From contig PUNP01000242.1 of assembly GCA_003551785.1 (NCBI GenBank), positions 1 to 9,854 of the forward strand: a stretch of 9,854 bases of DNA, given 5' to 3'. The DNA is from Candidatus Brocadiaceae bacterium (lineage in GTDB: Bacteria; Planctomycetota; Brocadiia; SM23-32). Shown here piece by piece: positions 1-5,956 of this stretch. A program made the translations under genes and the position numbers. The notes below the pieces were generated by a model, which searched no databases, had not been told where the DNA came from, and saw only the letters and a list, made by a program, of their open reading frames with translations. The number at the start of each line of letters is the position of its first letter. The first letter of the stretch is position 1.

Positions 1-54
1 ACGCGCTTTTTAGTAACCATTAAGCTTGATTTTAAGGGTAATTCAATATGTTCT

Positions 55-378
55 TTATGCCCTGATAAGGGCAAGGTTCGGTAACCGAAGGTTTTGAACC
101 CGTGGAAACAGGATGACATCCCCACCCCCAGAGGTGCCCCGGATGGGGCACGGTAGATGATGCGTAGTTCGTCATCGGTCGAATACGTCGATTCGCGATC
201 GTATAAATGCGTTCGCGGTTTTCTGGCGTGAGTGTAAATTGCTTTGAGGATGAACGCTCTAAGGAAAAATCTTAGAACCGATTTTCATCATCAAAAATCG
301 CGTGTAAGGCGTGTTTGGAGGGGTAAAAACACCTTATCTCATTTCTTTTTAATTTCTTATCGAGGGCCGCCCCCGGAG
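55..378 (+). repeat. Full-length structured dispersed repeat, copy E1
   Basis: The head (55-309) is a long near-copy of 4301-4564. The tail (about 310-378) matches 8807-8864 with about 5 differences in 58 bases. The head holds several perfect hairpins: TGCCCT-GATA-AGGGCA at 58-73, TTCGG-TAA-CCGAA at about 76-88, GTGCCCC-GGAT-GGGGCAC at 134-151, and CGATTTT/AAAATCG at 279-300. The tail ends in a GC-rich motif, CGAGGGCCGCCCCCGGAG (361-378). No convincing protein is encoded: differences from the other copy fall at all codon positions, and there is a one-base indel. It could be a structured non-coding RNA or a non-autonomous mobile repeat; I do not recognise the family. It fills most of the gene-free left end. 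I saw nothing supportable in bases 1-54. Confidence 0.8.
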
Positions 379-453
379 CTACCGCTTTGGTTTTTACATA
401 AGATAGATTTCACAACCTATTATAAGCCAAAATGCTGGAGATAAAAGCTTGAT

Positions 454-482
454 TTTCGTTCCGTGTCCGTGTAATATATAAT
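454..482 (+). promoter_or_regulatory. Candidate promoter of the toxin-antitoxin operon
   Basis: A perfect -10 box TATAAT lies at 477-482. The best-spaced -35 (TTTCGT, 454-459, 17-base spacer) is a poor match to TTGACA, so strength or activator dependence is uncertain. Transcription would start near 489, giving a leader of about 85 bases before the antitoxin ATG at 573. This is the only good -10 seen between repeat E1 and the antitoxin gene. Confidence 0.45.
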
Positions 483-496
483 TGTTGAAAGAAAGG

Positions 497-532
497 GAGC
501 AAATTTGGTGTGTAACGTTTATGCACTTGCTC
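497..532 (+). promoter_or_regulatory. Inverted repeat in the toxin-antitoxin leader
   Basis: GAGCAA (497-502) and GTG (508-510) pair with CAC (524-526) and TTGCTC (527-532), with a 5-base bulge on the left arm, followed by TTTT. It lies just downstream of the predicted transcription start. ParD-type antitoxins usually repress their own operon by binding palindromes near the promoter, so this could be the operator. A weak attenuator hairpin is the alternative. The sequence does not decide between them. Confidence 0.35.
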
Positions 533-572
533 TTTTGGAAATTTTAAGAGATGAATTGTGGGGTGGAGCGAC

Positions 573-758
573 ATGCAAGCGATAAAGAAGAGGATGTTTG
601 AAATTATACAGGAGCAGCCGGAGGATGCTTCTTACGAAGAAATTCTGCGCGAACTGGCTTTTGAGCGGATGGTGCAGCGAGGACTGAATGATTCACGGGA
701 AGGCAGAGTTATTGACAATGAGGATATGGAGGAGCGAATTCGCTCATGGCAAAGCTGA
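573..758 (+). CDS. ParD-like small antitoxin of a ParE-type toxin-antitoxin module
   Basis: A 61-residue acidic, helix-rich protein of the short addiction-module type that partners ParE/RelE toxins. The pattern is an N-terminal helix (QAIKKRMFEIIQ), a middle segment DASYEEILRELAFERMVQRG, and a C-terminal segment with GRVIDNEDMEERI, as in ParD-like or addiction-module antitoxins. Its known role would be to bind and neutralise the toxin and to repress the operon. I chose ATG 573 because GGGGTGGAG at 560-568 makes a Shine-Dalgarno site just upstream; an in-frame GTG at 558 would lie on top of that site and add 5 residues. The reading frame is intact and overlaps the toxin start by 13 bases, so translation is probably coupled. 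The gene appears functional although its partner toxin is broken. The exact antitoxin subfamily is not certain. Confidence 0.8.
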   Translation: MQAIKKRMFEIIQEQPEDASYEEILRELAFERMVQRGLNDSREGRVIDNEDMEERIRSWQS

Positions 759-1042
759 GGTGGACAAGCGAGGCACAGAATTGGCTGGAGGATATCCACG
801 CTTACATCGCTGAGGATGCTCCTGAGTCTGCAACGGATGTTATCCTGGGCATTTACAAAAAAGCTCAGGTGCTGAAGCAATATCCCCGTGTTGGTTACAA
901 ATATAAAGATGACGACGACGGGGAAATTAGAATTTTACTTTATGGGCATTAACGAATTGCATATTTGATTAAGGAGGATGATACAATCGATGTTTTAGGC
1001 GTATTCCATGGAGCCATGGAGATAGAAAGATATTTGCCTTAA
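746..1042 (+). pseudogene. ParE/RelE-family toxin, interrupted by one in-frame stop
   Basis: The ATG at 746 opens a typical ParE N-terminus (AKLRWTSEAQNWLEDIHAYIAED, helices, then QYPRVGYKYK and the strand IRILLYGH). It stops at TAA 950-952 after 68 residues. The same frame then continues directly with RIAYLIKEDD and ends VFHGAMEIERYLP at a second TAA (1040-1042). Together they make 98 residues, the usual ParE length, with the family's GHYRIAY strand and GAMEIERYL tail. The stop replaces the tyrosine expected after GH, so a single base change (TAT or TAC to TAA) explains it, with no frameshift. The truncated protein would lack the last two strands and C-terminal residues of the toxin fold and is probably inactive. 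ParE toxins typically poison DNA gyrase; RelE relatives cleave mRNA on the ribosome. A sequencing error is the main alternative. Confidence 0.88.
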
Positions 1043-1076
1043 ACTCTTTATCCCCCAATGTTTAGTATCAACTAAA

Positions 1077-1165
1077 CGGTTATTTTACACCCCATGAAAA
1101 TCGGCCCCAAGGCTGTTTTGTAAGCCTTTTCAAAGAAAGAAATAGCTATGGTCCGATCCCGGCGG
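1077..1165 (+). repeat. Repeat fragment E2 (tail type B only)
   Basis: This matches the tail of copy E4 (about 4565-4631). Shared words in order are a run like TATTTT.CACCC, GAAAATCGG, TTTTCAAAGAAAGAAATAG (TTTTAAAGAAAGAAATAG in E4) and TATGGTCCG. The head found in E1 and E4 is absent. It carries an extra small hairpin, AAGGCT (1109-1114) with AGCCTT (1123-1128), followed by TT, which could act as a weak terminator for the + strand operon. Just before it, GTTTAGT-ATCA-ACTAAAC (1060-1077) is a perfect 7-base-pair hairpin. The two sites lie between the broken toxin and the convergent DUF6602 gene. Confidence 0.65.
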
Positions 1166-1211
1166 CGACTTTACCCTGTTTGATTTAGATATAGTTTAAA
1201 TGTGACCATTG

Positions 1212-2087
1212 TCAATCATTCCAAAATGTTTTTGAGTTACCTGCAATAGGTCGTGTAATATCAAAGTTAATTATTTTTCTATCGAACTCTTGATATAAAT
1301 CAAACAAATAATCTGTCAAAAATAATGGCGGCTCCAAATGTTCAGAGTTAATTGCTAAAAGATCAATTAATAAAGAAGTAAACATTAATAAGGCGTCATC
1401 CCCACACTCAATTTGAAGAAGTGATCCATATCCCGAAAGAGGATCATTCCCATATGTTTCAAAATCTTTTAAGATGATTTTCCCTGCTTCAAGGAATAGC
1501 ATAATGTCAGGATATTCATCTGCTATTCTTCTTATCTCCGTATCATCTAAATTTCCAATATTAAACTTTTGTCCTCCATAATAAATAATCGCAACCGTAC
1601 CTTTTCTTCTTGGTGAGATTAATGTGCCTTGACACACTTTGCCAGTTTTCAAGCCCCAAATTTTATTATCTATATCTTGAATTTTACTACTTATTCCTTC
1701 TCGATAATTGCTGAATATGTTGATTGCAGCACTTGCTTTCTTTTTTATATCTTCAAATTCATCGCTACTCCATACACTCTTAACCTCAATAATTGCCTTT
1801 ACTCCTTCTGAAAAGAAAATATCTGAACCATTTTGTTTTAATTTAGGGTAATTCAATTCATCCCAAATAACAATATCTGTCTCGTTGCTTCGCCCGATCA
1901 TCCCATATACTATACCGTTATCAATAGAATATCTTTTTGGACATATTTCTTCTAAAAAATCGCTTAATACTCCCTCTCTATGCCTCCCCTTTAAGCCACT
2001 ATGGTCATTCAGAGCTTGTTCTGACTGAGCGAGAATTTGCTTAGCTTTTGATTTGAAATATCTCTTTATTTTTTCCTGTATTTTCAT
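1212..2087 (-). CDS. DUF6602-family protein, putative PD-(D/E)XK nuclease
   Basis: A 291-residue protein that I match to DUF6602 by its conserved blocks: HSGLKGRHREGVLSDFL (29-45), ETDIVIWD (69-76) and FFSEGVKAIIEVKS (91-104). Together E38, D71, E101 and K103 (E-V-K) fit a PD-(D/E)XK nuclease core; the fold assignment is inference. The C-terminal half (about 150-291) has no motif I recognise. The start at ATG 2087 is preferred, with a purine-rich GAGAGAAAG before it. An upstream in-frame TTG at 2177 would add 30 residues but has no visible ribosome-binding site, and a candidate -10 lies inside that extension. The gene is noticeably AT-richer than the helicase gene, which suggests a separate origin. 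It converges on the toxin-antitoxin operon. A role in phage or plasmid defence is plausible but unproven. Confidence 0.75.
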   Translation of the reverse strand: MKIQEKIKRYFKSKAKQILAQSEQALNDHSGLKGRHREGVLSDFLEEICPKRYSIDNGIVYGMIGRSNETDIVIWDELNYPKLKQNGSDIFFSEGVKAIIEVKSVWSSDEFEDIKKKASAAINIFSNYREGISSKIQDIDNKIWGLKTGKVCQGTLISPRRKGTVAIIYYGGQKFNIGNLDDTEIRRIADEYPDIMLFLEAGKIILKDFETYGNDPLSGYGSLLQIECGDDALLMFTSLLIDLLAINSEHLEPPLFLTDYLFDLYQEFDRKIINFDITRPIAGNSKTFWND

Positions 2088-2317
2088 CTTTCTCTCTACA
2101 AACAGTTCTTTTAAAAAGCCTAACTTGTCTTTCTCTTTTAGTATAACGTTCCGTTGAGCTGTCCACAGCACTGCCAAAGCGACATTTTACAAAAAAGATT
2201 TAAAATGCGAAGCCTCTCAATTCGTAAAAGTGTATGCTTATTGACAAACCACGTTCGAAGCTATATAAAACGCCTATTTTTCGTCGAATTTGTCTGTTTA
2301 AAAAAGAATTGCTCCGG
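2088..2317 (-). promoter_or_regulatory. Upstream region of the DUF6602 gene with a weak candidate -10
   Basis: On the - strand a TATACT (2145-2140) gives a plausible -10 for a start at 2087, with a leader of about 45 bases. No good -35 is visible at 16-18 bases from it. This is the only gene junction in the window where I found no piece of the dispersed repeat. I see no gene and no clear terminator for the gene ending at 2318. Confidence 0.3.
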
Positions 2318-3094
2318 TCAGGGTAATACCACCAATTCCGCATTGAAAAAAGTTCTGGACATGTAACTGAGGCCTTCTATTGTTGAACGGTCACTCACAA
2401 CATTATTGATTTCCTGAATATCACTTGGTTTAAGGCTCAAAGGCGGCTTCGACGCCCGATTTTCAAGGATTGAGAGCATATGCTTAGATATATTATTTAA
2501 CCCTTCTTCGCCCAGTTCTCTGCTCGGAACATCCCGTAGAGCACTGGGCAGCCCTCCTTCGAGTGAAGTCTTAGGAATTTCTTTTGTGGAATTCGAGCAA
2601 AAGAGTCCCAATGGTTTTTGTTTCTCGAATACAATGTAGTGATCGTCATCATCCGGTAGTTGGCCGACATCCAACGGTGAAAAGGCTGCTGAATTCACAA
2701 TAACACACTTTCTCAGGTAATGTTGGTTAAGTTCCGCCAGTAAATGGAACTCGGGCGCAATGTAGAATACCGATTCGCCGGATTTTTCTAGATCGAGGAG
2801 TAACTGATGTTGATCCGAGTGACGTGCCGGACGGAGGTGCATCCTGTAGTAAGGAACCGGCAAAATGCCTTTGCTACATTCTCTGGCGTTTGTGCGTTCT
2901 AGATATTCGCTTAGTTTGAATTGTAGAAAAACGGGCTTCCCGCTTAATGGGATATTTACGTCATAACCACCCTTCTTTCCCTCTTCGTAGAGCGAAGGGA
3001 ATCGTGGAGCACCTATGACCTTGGCTTTGTTTTTTGTCACGAGTTCTTCCGTAACGGCATAACTGTATGAGAACTCGGAAAAATCAGAATGCAC
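2318..3094 (-). CDS. Uncharacterised 258-residue protein with a possible Mrr-like D...QxK motif
   Basis: I do not recognise a named family. GTG 3094 is chosen as start because AGGAGG ends 7 bases upstream, which is ideal; the in-frame TTG at 3100 would sit 1 base from that site. Numbered from the GTG, the protein shows FSYSYAVTEEL (8-18), then GGYDVNIPLSGKPVFLQFKLS (42-62, given as its key residues D45, Q58 and K60). It continues with YYRMHLRPARHSDQHQLLLD (82-101) and FYIAPEFHLLAEL (110-122). An Asp about 13 residues before Q-x-K within hydrophobic strands is the pattern of Mrr-type restriction endonucleases, so a nuclease fold is a reasonable inference, not a demonstration. The C-terminal third is polar and low in recognisable motifs. 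It has its own strong promoter, which shares a sequence block with the promoter of the DUF2971 gene. No membrane segment or signal peptide is visible. Confidence 0.75.
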   Translation of the reverse strand: MHSDFSEFSYSYAVTEELVTKNKAKVIGAPRFPSLYEEGKKGGYDVNIPLSGKPVFLQFKLSEYLERTNARECSKGILPVPYYRMHLRPARHSDQHQLLLDLEKSGESVFYIAPEFHLLAELNQHYLRKCVIVNSAAFSPLDVGQLPDDDDHYIVFEKQKPLGLFCSNSTKEIPKTSLEGGLPSALRDVPSRELGEEGLNNISKHMLSILENRASKPPLSLKPSDIQEINNVVSDRSTIEGLSYMSRTFFNAELVVLP

Positions 3095-3137
3095 TTCCAA
3101 ACCTCCTGTTTAATCAGTAGTAAAAACTATCAAATGC

Positions 3138-3166
3138 ATTATACATTCCTTTTTTAGCTCTGCCAA
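3138..3166 (-). promoter_or_regulatory. Strong promoter of the 258-residue protein gene
   Basis: On the - strand TTGGCA (3166-3161), a 17-base spacer and a perfect TATAAT (3143-3138) lie about 44 bases before the GTG start. The surrounding block (3118-3166) closely resembles 4192-4242 in front of the DUF2971 gene, including TAGTAAAAAC, TTCCTTTTTT and AGCT. The similarity seems to extend more weakly to about 3205. Confidence 0.75.
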
Positions 3167-3231
3167 ATACACGTCAAAGCGGTCGACCTGCGTGGGAAAC
3201 AAGCCAAAAAGTCCCATACCACTTATACTGA

Positions 3232-3264
3232 ATGTCACCAGCTTATCGAGGTCCGCCCCCGGAG
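3232..3264 (+). repeat. Repeat fragment E3 (GC-rich tail end)
   Basis: GCTTATCGAGGTCCGCCCCC followed by GGAG (3241-3264) matches the tail ends of copies E1 (361-378) and E6 (8841-8864) with one difference in the GC-rich motif. Upstream similarity fades quickly. It sits between the promoter of the 258-residue protein gene and the end of the DUF2971 gene. Confidence 0.55.
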
Positions 3265-3316
3265 GTAGTGCCGCCCGCAGGACAAGACCAGAAATTGTAA
3301 ACGAAGAAAACGACGT

Positions 3317-3347
3317 TGAAAAACCGAAAGGCGAGCCAACTCCGGTT
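3317..3347 (-). terminator. Possible terminator after the DUF2971 gene
   Basis: On the - strand, AACCG (3347-3343) pairs with CGGTT (3326-3322), enclosing a small GGC/GCC pairing, and a run of five T residues (3323-3319) overlaps and follows the stem. It lies 11 bases past the DUF2971 stop codon. The stem is short, so termination may be weak. Confidence 0.35.
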
Positions 3348-3357
3348 CACCGATTTG

Positions 3358-4149
3358 TTAGACAATATTTTCTGGTGTCAGTGACAAACCATATGTTTCC
3401 GGATTAAGTTTGGATCGGAAGATCTCCACGTTACCGTTGTATTCCGCACATGCATTAATCACGCGCTCAGCATCCGTCGGGTTGATTTGACAACCAAGGA
3501 TGACCGAATCAATAATGCCTGCCGGTATCGGTTTGAGTCCCTCGCCTTGGTCGTAATGCACAATGCGCCACTCGCATTCGTATCGAAAACGATTAGCCTT
3601 CGTGAAGAATGCTTTGCGGACAATATCGACAGTGTTATCGCGGGCAAAGTTGATCCGTGGACAATAATCAACGTATTCAACGGGATGCGCGGTACCGATG
3701 AAATCGAGATGAGCCTTGGTGCGCATGCTAAATCGAATACAAATTCCTCTGTGGTAGCCAGCATAGTGAGTCCACATTAGGAAGTTGTCGCAAATAGGAG
3801 TGAGGCAAAGCATTCCGCTATTGGCTGTGCGGCGCGAATGTGCTTTAATCTGGTCCATTTGCCAGCGCTCCACTGAGTCTTCGCTTGATGGGATTTCGGC
3901 TTCCGCTTCAGCAATCGCGTCTGATTGCAAGTATCCCTTTCGTTCAATCAAGAATCTTGCCTTGCGTGAAACGATTTCCTCGCGAGTATTCCGAACGTCA
4001 AAAAAACAGCGACAGTCGAACGGATCGTTGAAGTTCAACGGCGAGGCGAACCACACTTCATTGTCGCGAAGTATGCATTCAACGTGTTCGATGCCGTCGC
4101 CAGTGGTGTCTTTGTATTTGTATAGGGTCGTCGGTTCATCGCATTCCAT
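3358..4149 (-). CDS. DUF2971 family protein
   Basis: A 263-residue protein with the full set of DUF2971 signature blocks: LYKYK (9-13), VWFASPLNFNDPFDC (32-46), the central MWTHYAGYHRGICIRF (125-140), VEYVDY (157-162), KANRFRYECEWRIV (184-197) and the strand VILGCQI (216-222). Length and order are as expected, so the gene looks intact. The biochemical function of DUF2971 is not established; members often occur in accessory and defence-rich regions. The ATG at 4149 follows AGGA at a normal distance (TTAGGAAGTCAGCG). It stands alone between two repeat copies, with a strong promoter upstream and a possible terminator downstream, so it is probably a single-gene transcription unit. It is richer in GC than the neighbouring DUF6602 gene. 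Confidence 0.88.
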   Translation of the reverse strand: MECDEPTTLYKYKDTTGDGIEHVECILRDNEVWFASPLNFNDPFDCRCFFDVRNTREEIVSRKARFLIERKGYLQSDAIAEAEAEIPSSEDSVERWQMDQIKAHSRRTANSGMLCLTPICDNFLMWTHYAGYHRGICIRFSMRTKAHLDFIGTAHPVEYVDYCPRINFARDNTVDIVRKAFFTKANRFRYECEWRIVHYDQGEGLKPIPAGIIDSVILGCQINPTDAERVINACAEYNGNVEIFRSKLNPETYGLSLTPENIV

Positions 4150-4212
4150 CGCTGACTTCCTAACTGTCTAACATTATATTTTTATAAACATTAGTAAAAA
4201 CCTTCGTGTGTG

Positions 4213-4242
4213 ATTATAAGTTCCTTTTTTCAGCTATGTCAA
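4213..4242 (-). promoter_or_regulatory. Strong promoter of the DUF2971 gene
   Basis: On the - strand a perfect TTGACA (4242-4237), an 18-base spacer and a perfect TATAAT (4218-4213) precede the ATG at 4149 by about 63 bases. The block 4192-4242 is shared with the promoter of the neighbouring 258-residue protein gene (3118-3166). The spacer is one base longer here because of an extra C next to the TTCCTTTTTT run. Confidence 0.85.
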
Positions 4243-4300
4243 ATCTTATCGATGGACATCCCTGGCGGACAAGGCCAAAGTTTGCTCAGCGCTGTGGTCG

Positions 4301-4632
4301 TTATGCCCTGATAAGGGCAAGATTCGGTAGCCGCGGGTTTTGAACCCGTGGAAACGGGATGACACCTCTACCCCCAGAGTGCCCCGGATGGGGCACGGTA
4401 GATGATGCGTAGTTCGTCAACGGTTGAATATGTCGATTCGCGAGCGTATAAATGCGTTCGCGTTCGCGATTTTCTGGCGTGAGTATAAATTGCTTTGAAA
4501 ATGAACGCTCTAAGGAAGGGAAAATCTTAGAACCGATTTTCACCGTCAAAAATCGCATTTAAGGGGTATTTTTGCACCCGAGAAAATCGGCGTAAGTCTT
4601 TTAAAGAAAGAAATAGGTATGGTCCGCCCCCT
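4301..4632 (+). repeat. Full-length structured dispersed repeat, copy E4
   Basis: The head (4301-4564) matches E1 at 55-309. The tail (4565-4632) is type B, shared with fragment E2, so the two long copies have the same head with different tails. Hairpins: TGCCCT-GATA-AGGGCA (4304-4319), CCGCGGGTT/AACCCGTGG (4331-4351, one G-T pair), GTGCCCC-GGAT-GGGGCAC (4379-4396) and CGATTTT/AAAATCG (4534-4555). CCGATTTTC (4533-4541) can instead pair with GAAAATCGG (4582-4590), excluding the previous hairpin. Relative to E1 there is a tandem duplication of the hexamer GTTCGC near 4455. It separates the DUF2971 gene from the immA-like gene. An 85-residue open frame on the opposite strand is not credible as a gene, because changes from E1 are not third-position biased. 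Confidence 0.8.
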
Positions 4633-4644
4633 TCGTATATGTTT

Positions 4645-5355
4645 TTACCGATTTGGTAGATCACGGTATTGAACCTCCAGTTGAACTTCATGGTTGTCGC
4701 CAAACAACTCTCTTGCTAGCTCTTTTTTCATATCTCTGTGATAAAGGCGCGCATCAATTGTTACAGGTGATACGAAAAACGTAGGAGCTAAATCTTCACA
4801 TAATTCGCTCAATATCAGCTCAAAAATTGTTTGTTGTGGTATTTCCTTGGCTTGGAATTCAGACAGCATATCGCAAATTTTCTGAAAACACGTCTTAAAC
4901 TCTTTTTCCAAAGGTTTAGGGGAGACCAACAGGCTTCCGGCAAAAAAATCCGCTTGCCATTCCATCATTCGATATTCTACGTCAGATAGCAACTGCCCAA
5001 TATTTTCTTTATATTCCGTGCAACTTTCAAAAATAAGGTTTTGGTAAATATTTTGGTGAAGTTCAAGATGAGCGATTTCATGGGCCAAAGTGAATCGATA
5101 TTTTTCTTCGAAATTGTCCTCAAAGCACCTTTCATCAATCCAGACGGTAGTGCAATCAGAAGAGACCATGCCCGAGCTCTGAATAGTTTGATAAAGATTC
5201 GGTAGAGGTACAATATCTTTACTTAAATGGACGTCTACTATTTTTTCTATCGGCAAAACCTTTTCGTTTTCGTCTATACCGAACCTTTTACGGAATTGGA
5301 AAGCGAGTTGCTCCAGCCTTTTTTTTGATTGGTATTGAATGTTGTCTGAACTCAT
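4645..5355 (-). CDS. ImmA/IrrE family zinc metallo-endopeptidase
   Basis: A 236-residue protein with the zinc-binding helix TLAHEIAHLELH (89-100; ligands H92 and H96, catalytic E93). A second helix, EWQADFFAGSLLVS (132-145), has E132 as likely third ligand. This is the hallmark of the ImmA/IrrE (COG2856) family. Known members cleave or inactivate a partner XRE repressor in response to DNA damage or other cues; ImmA cutting ImmR in ICEBs1 is the model. The upstream XRE gene overlaps it by ATGA, so the pair is co-transcribed and probably translationally coupled. AAGGAG is visible about 11 bases before the ATG. The last 60 residues beyond the core carry no motif I recognise. The active site is complete, so I expect a working protease. 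The pair may be a remnant of a mobile element's immunity switch or a free-standing regulator. Confidence 0.9.
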   Translation of the reverse strand: MSSDNIQYQSKKRLEQLAFQFRKRFGIDENEKVLPIEKIVDVHLSKDIVPLPNLYQTIQSSGMVSSDCTTVWIDERCFEDNFEEKYRFTLAHEIAHLELHQNIYQNLIFESCTEYKENIGQLLSDVEYRMMEWQADFFAGSLLVSPKPLEKEFKTCFQKICDMLSEFQAKEIPQQTIFELILSELCEDLAPTFFVSPVTIDARLYHRDMKKELARELFGDNHEVQLEVQYRDLPNR

Positions 5356-5738
5356 TCTCCGGCCATCTCCTTTTTGACGAGCGCGACAAGCTTATCCAAT
5401 TGTTCTTCCGTCGGTTTTTCTCGACCCATGGTGCGAAAGATGGCCGGTAGCTTTTTGACAATTTGTTCTTCGGACATAATATCTGAAGGGATTTCTCCGG
5501 CACACGTAGATGCCAGGTCATGCATCTCATACCAAACATCGGTTTCTTTCTCGATTCCAAGTGCGCTGAGATATTTATCGAGCCGTTCCCCGACGGGAGG
5601 GCGCGCCAGCCCTCGTTCAATTCTGCTCATATTGCCGTGATCAAATCCATTTTCTCTGCAAAAGTCACGCAGTGTTAGTCCTTGCTGCCGTCTGAGCTCT
5701 TTTAAACGTTCACCAAATGCGGAGTGATATTTGCCCAT
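5352..5738 (-). CDS. XRE-family repressor, partner of the ImmA-like protease
   Basis: A 128-residue protein with an N-terminal helix-turn-helix of the Cro/C1 type (about 8-62): FGERLKELRRQQGLTLRDFC, then recognition-helix region HGNMSRIERGLARPP. The C-terminal half (65-128) is charged and helical and could be the dimerisation or protease-sensitive part. The ATG at 5738 has AGGAGG 9 bases upstream. It is first in a two-gene operon with the ImmA/IrrE protease. A perfect 10-base-pair palindrome covers its own -10 box, so autorepression is the likely control, relieved when the protease acts on the repressor. The genes it regulates beyond itself are unknown; no second copy of the palindrome was noticed in the window. 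Confidence 0.9.
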   Translation of the reverse strand: MGKYHSAFGERLKELRRQQGLTLRDFCRENGFDHGNMSRIERGLARPPVGERLDKYLSALGIEKETDVWYEMHDLASTCAGEIPSDIMSEEQIVKKLPAIFRTMGREKPTEEQLDKLVALVKKEMAGE

Positions 5739-5770
5739 AGTGATTCACCTCCTGTTAGAAGTTACCCTTT

Positions 5771-5795
5771 CATGTTGTATTTATGATACAACATG
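5771..5795 (-). promoter_or_regulatory. Palindromic operator of the XRE/ImmA operon
   Basis: CATGTTGTAT (5771-5780), 5 bases, ATACAACATG (5786-5795): a perfect inverted repeat with 10-base-pair arms. It overlaps the -10 box of the operon promoter, so a bound XRE dimer would block RNA polymerase. This is the expected geometry for autoregulation. Confidence 0.8.
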
Positions 5796-5811
5796 CGGGG
5801 GTTTATGTCAA
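5783..5811 (-). promoter_or_regulatory. Promoter of the XRE/ImmA operon
   Basis: On the - strand a perfect TTGACA (5811-5806), a 17-base spacer and TATCAT (5788-5783, five of six bases matching) precede the XRE start by about 45 bases. The -10 lies inside the palindromic operator. Confidence 0.82.
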
Positions 5812-5956
5812 ACGCAGGAGACATATAGTTCGCAAACCGCACACTTCTTACCCAGCTGGAATATTTAATGGCGGCCCAGGGTAAAAGTAACCGTCGTTTG
5901 CCAACATTATCTTGGTATAGGATTCCTGCCCGGCGAATCCTCTCCGAAAGAGATGG

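Noticed and set aside
55..378. Repeat as a group II intron fragment, an insertion sequence or a CRISPR array
   Set aside because: No domain V-like motif, no transposase, no terminal inverted repeats or target duplications, and no regularly spaced short repeats were found.
244..444. A 66-residue + strand open frame across the E1 tail, resembling one at 5868-6104
   Set aside because: The similarity comes from the repeat DNA itself; there is no ribosome-binding site or recognisable domain.
2088..2177. Longer form of the DUF6602 protein starting at TTG 2177
   Set aside because: No ribosome-binding site precedes it, a candidate -10 box lies inside it, and the family-like sequence begins after ATG 2087.
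3192..3407. A 71-residue + strand open frame overlapping the end of the DUF2971 gene
   Set aside because: It runs through repeat E3 and the antisense of a well-supported gene, with no recognisable motif.
4301..4558. An 85-residue open frame on the - strand inside repeat E4, with a similar frame in E1
   Set aside because: Differences between the copies fall mainly at first and second codon positions, E1 has a one-base indel relative to it, and the DNA is dominated by hairpins. A structured non-coding repeat explains it better.
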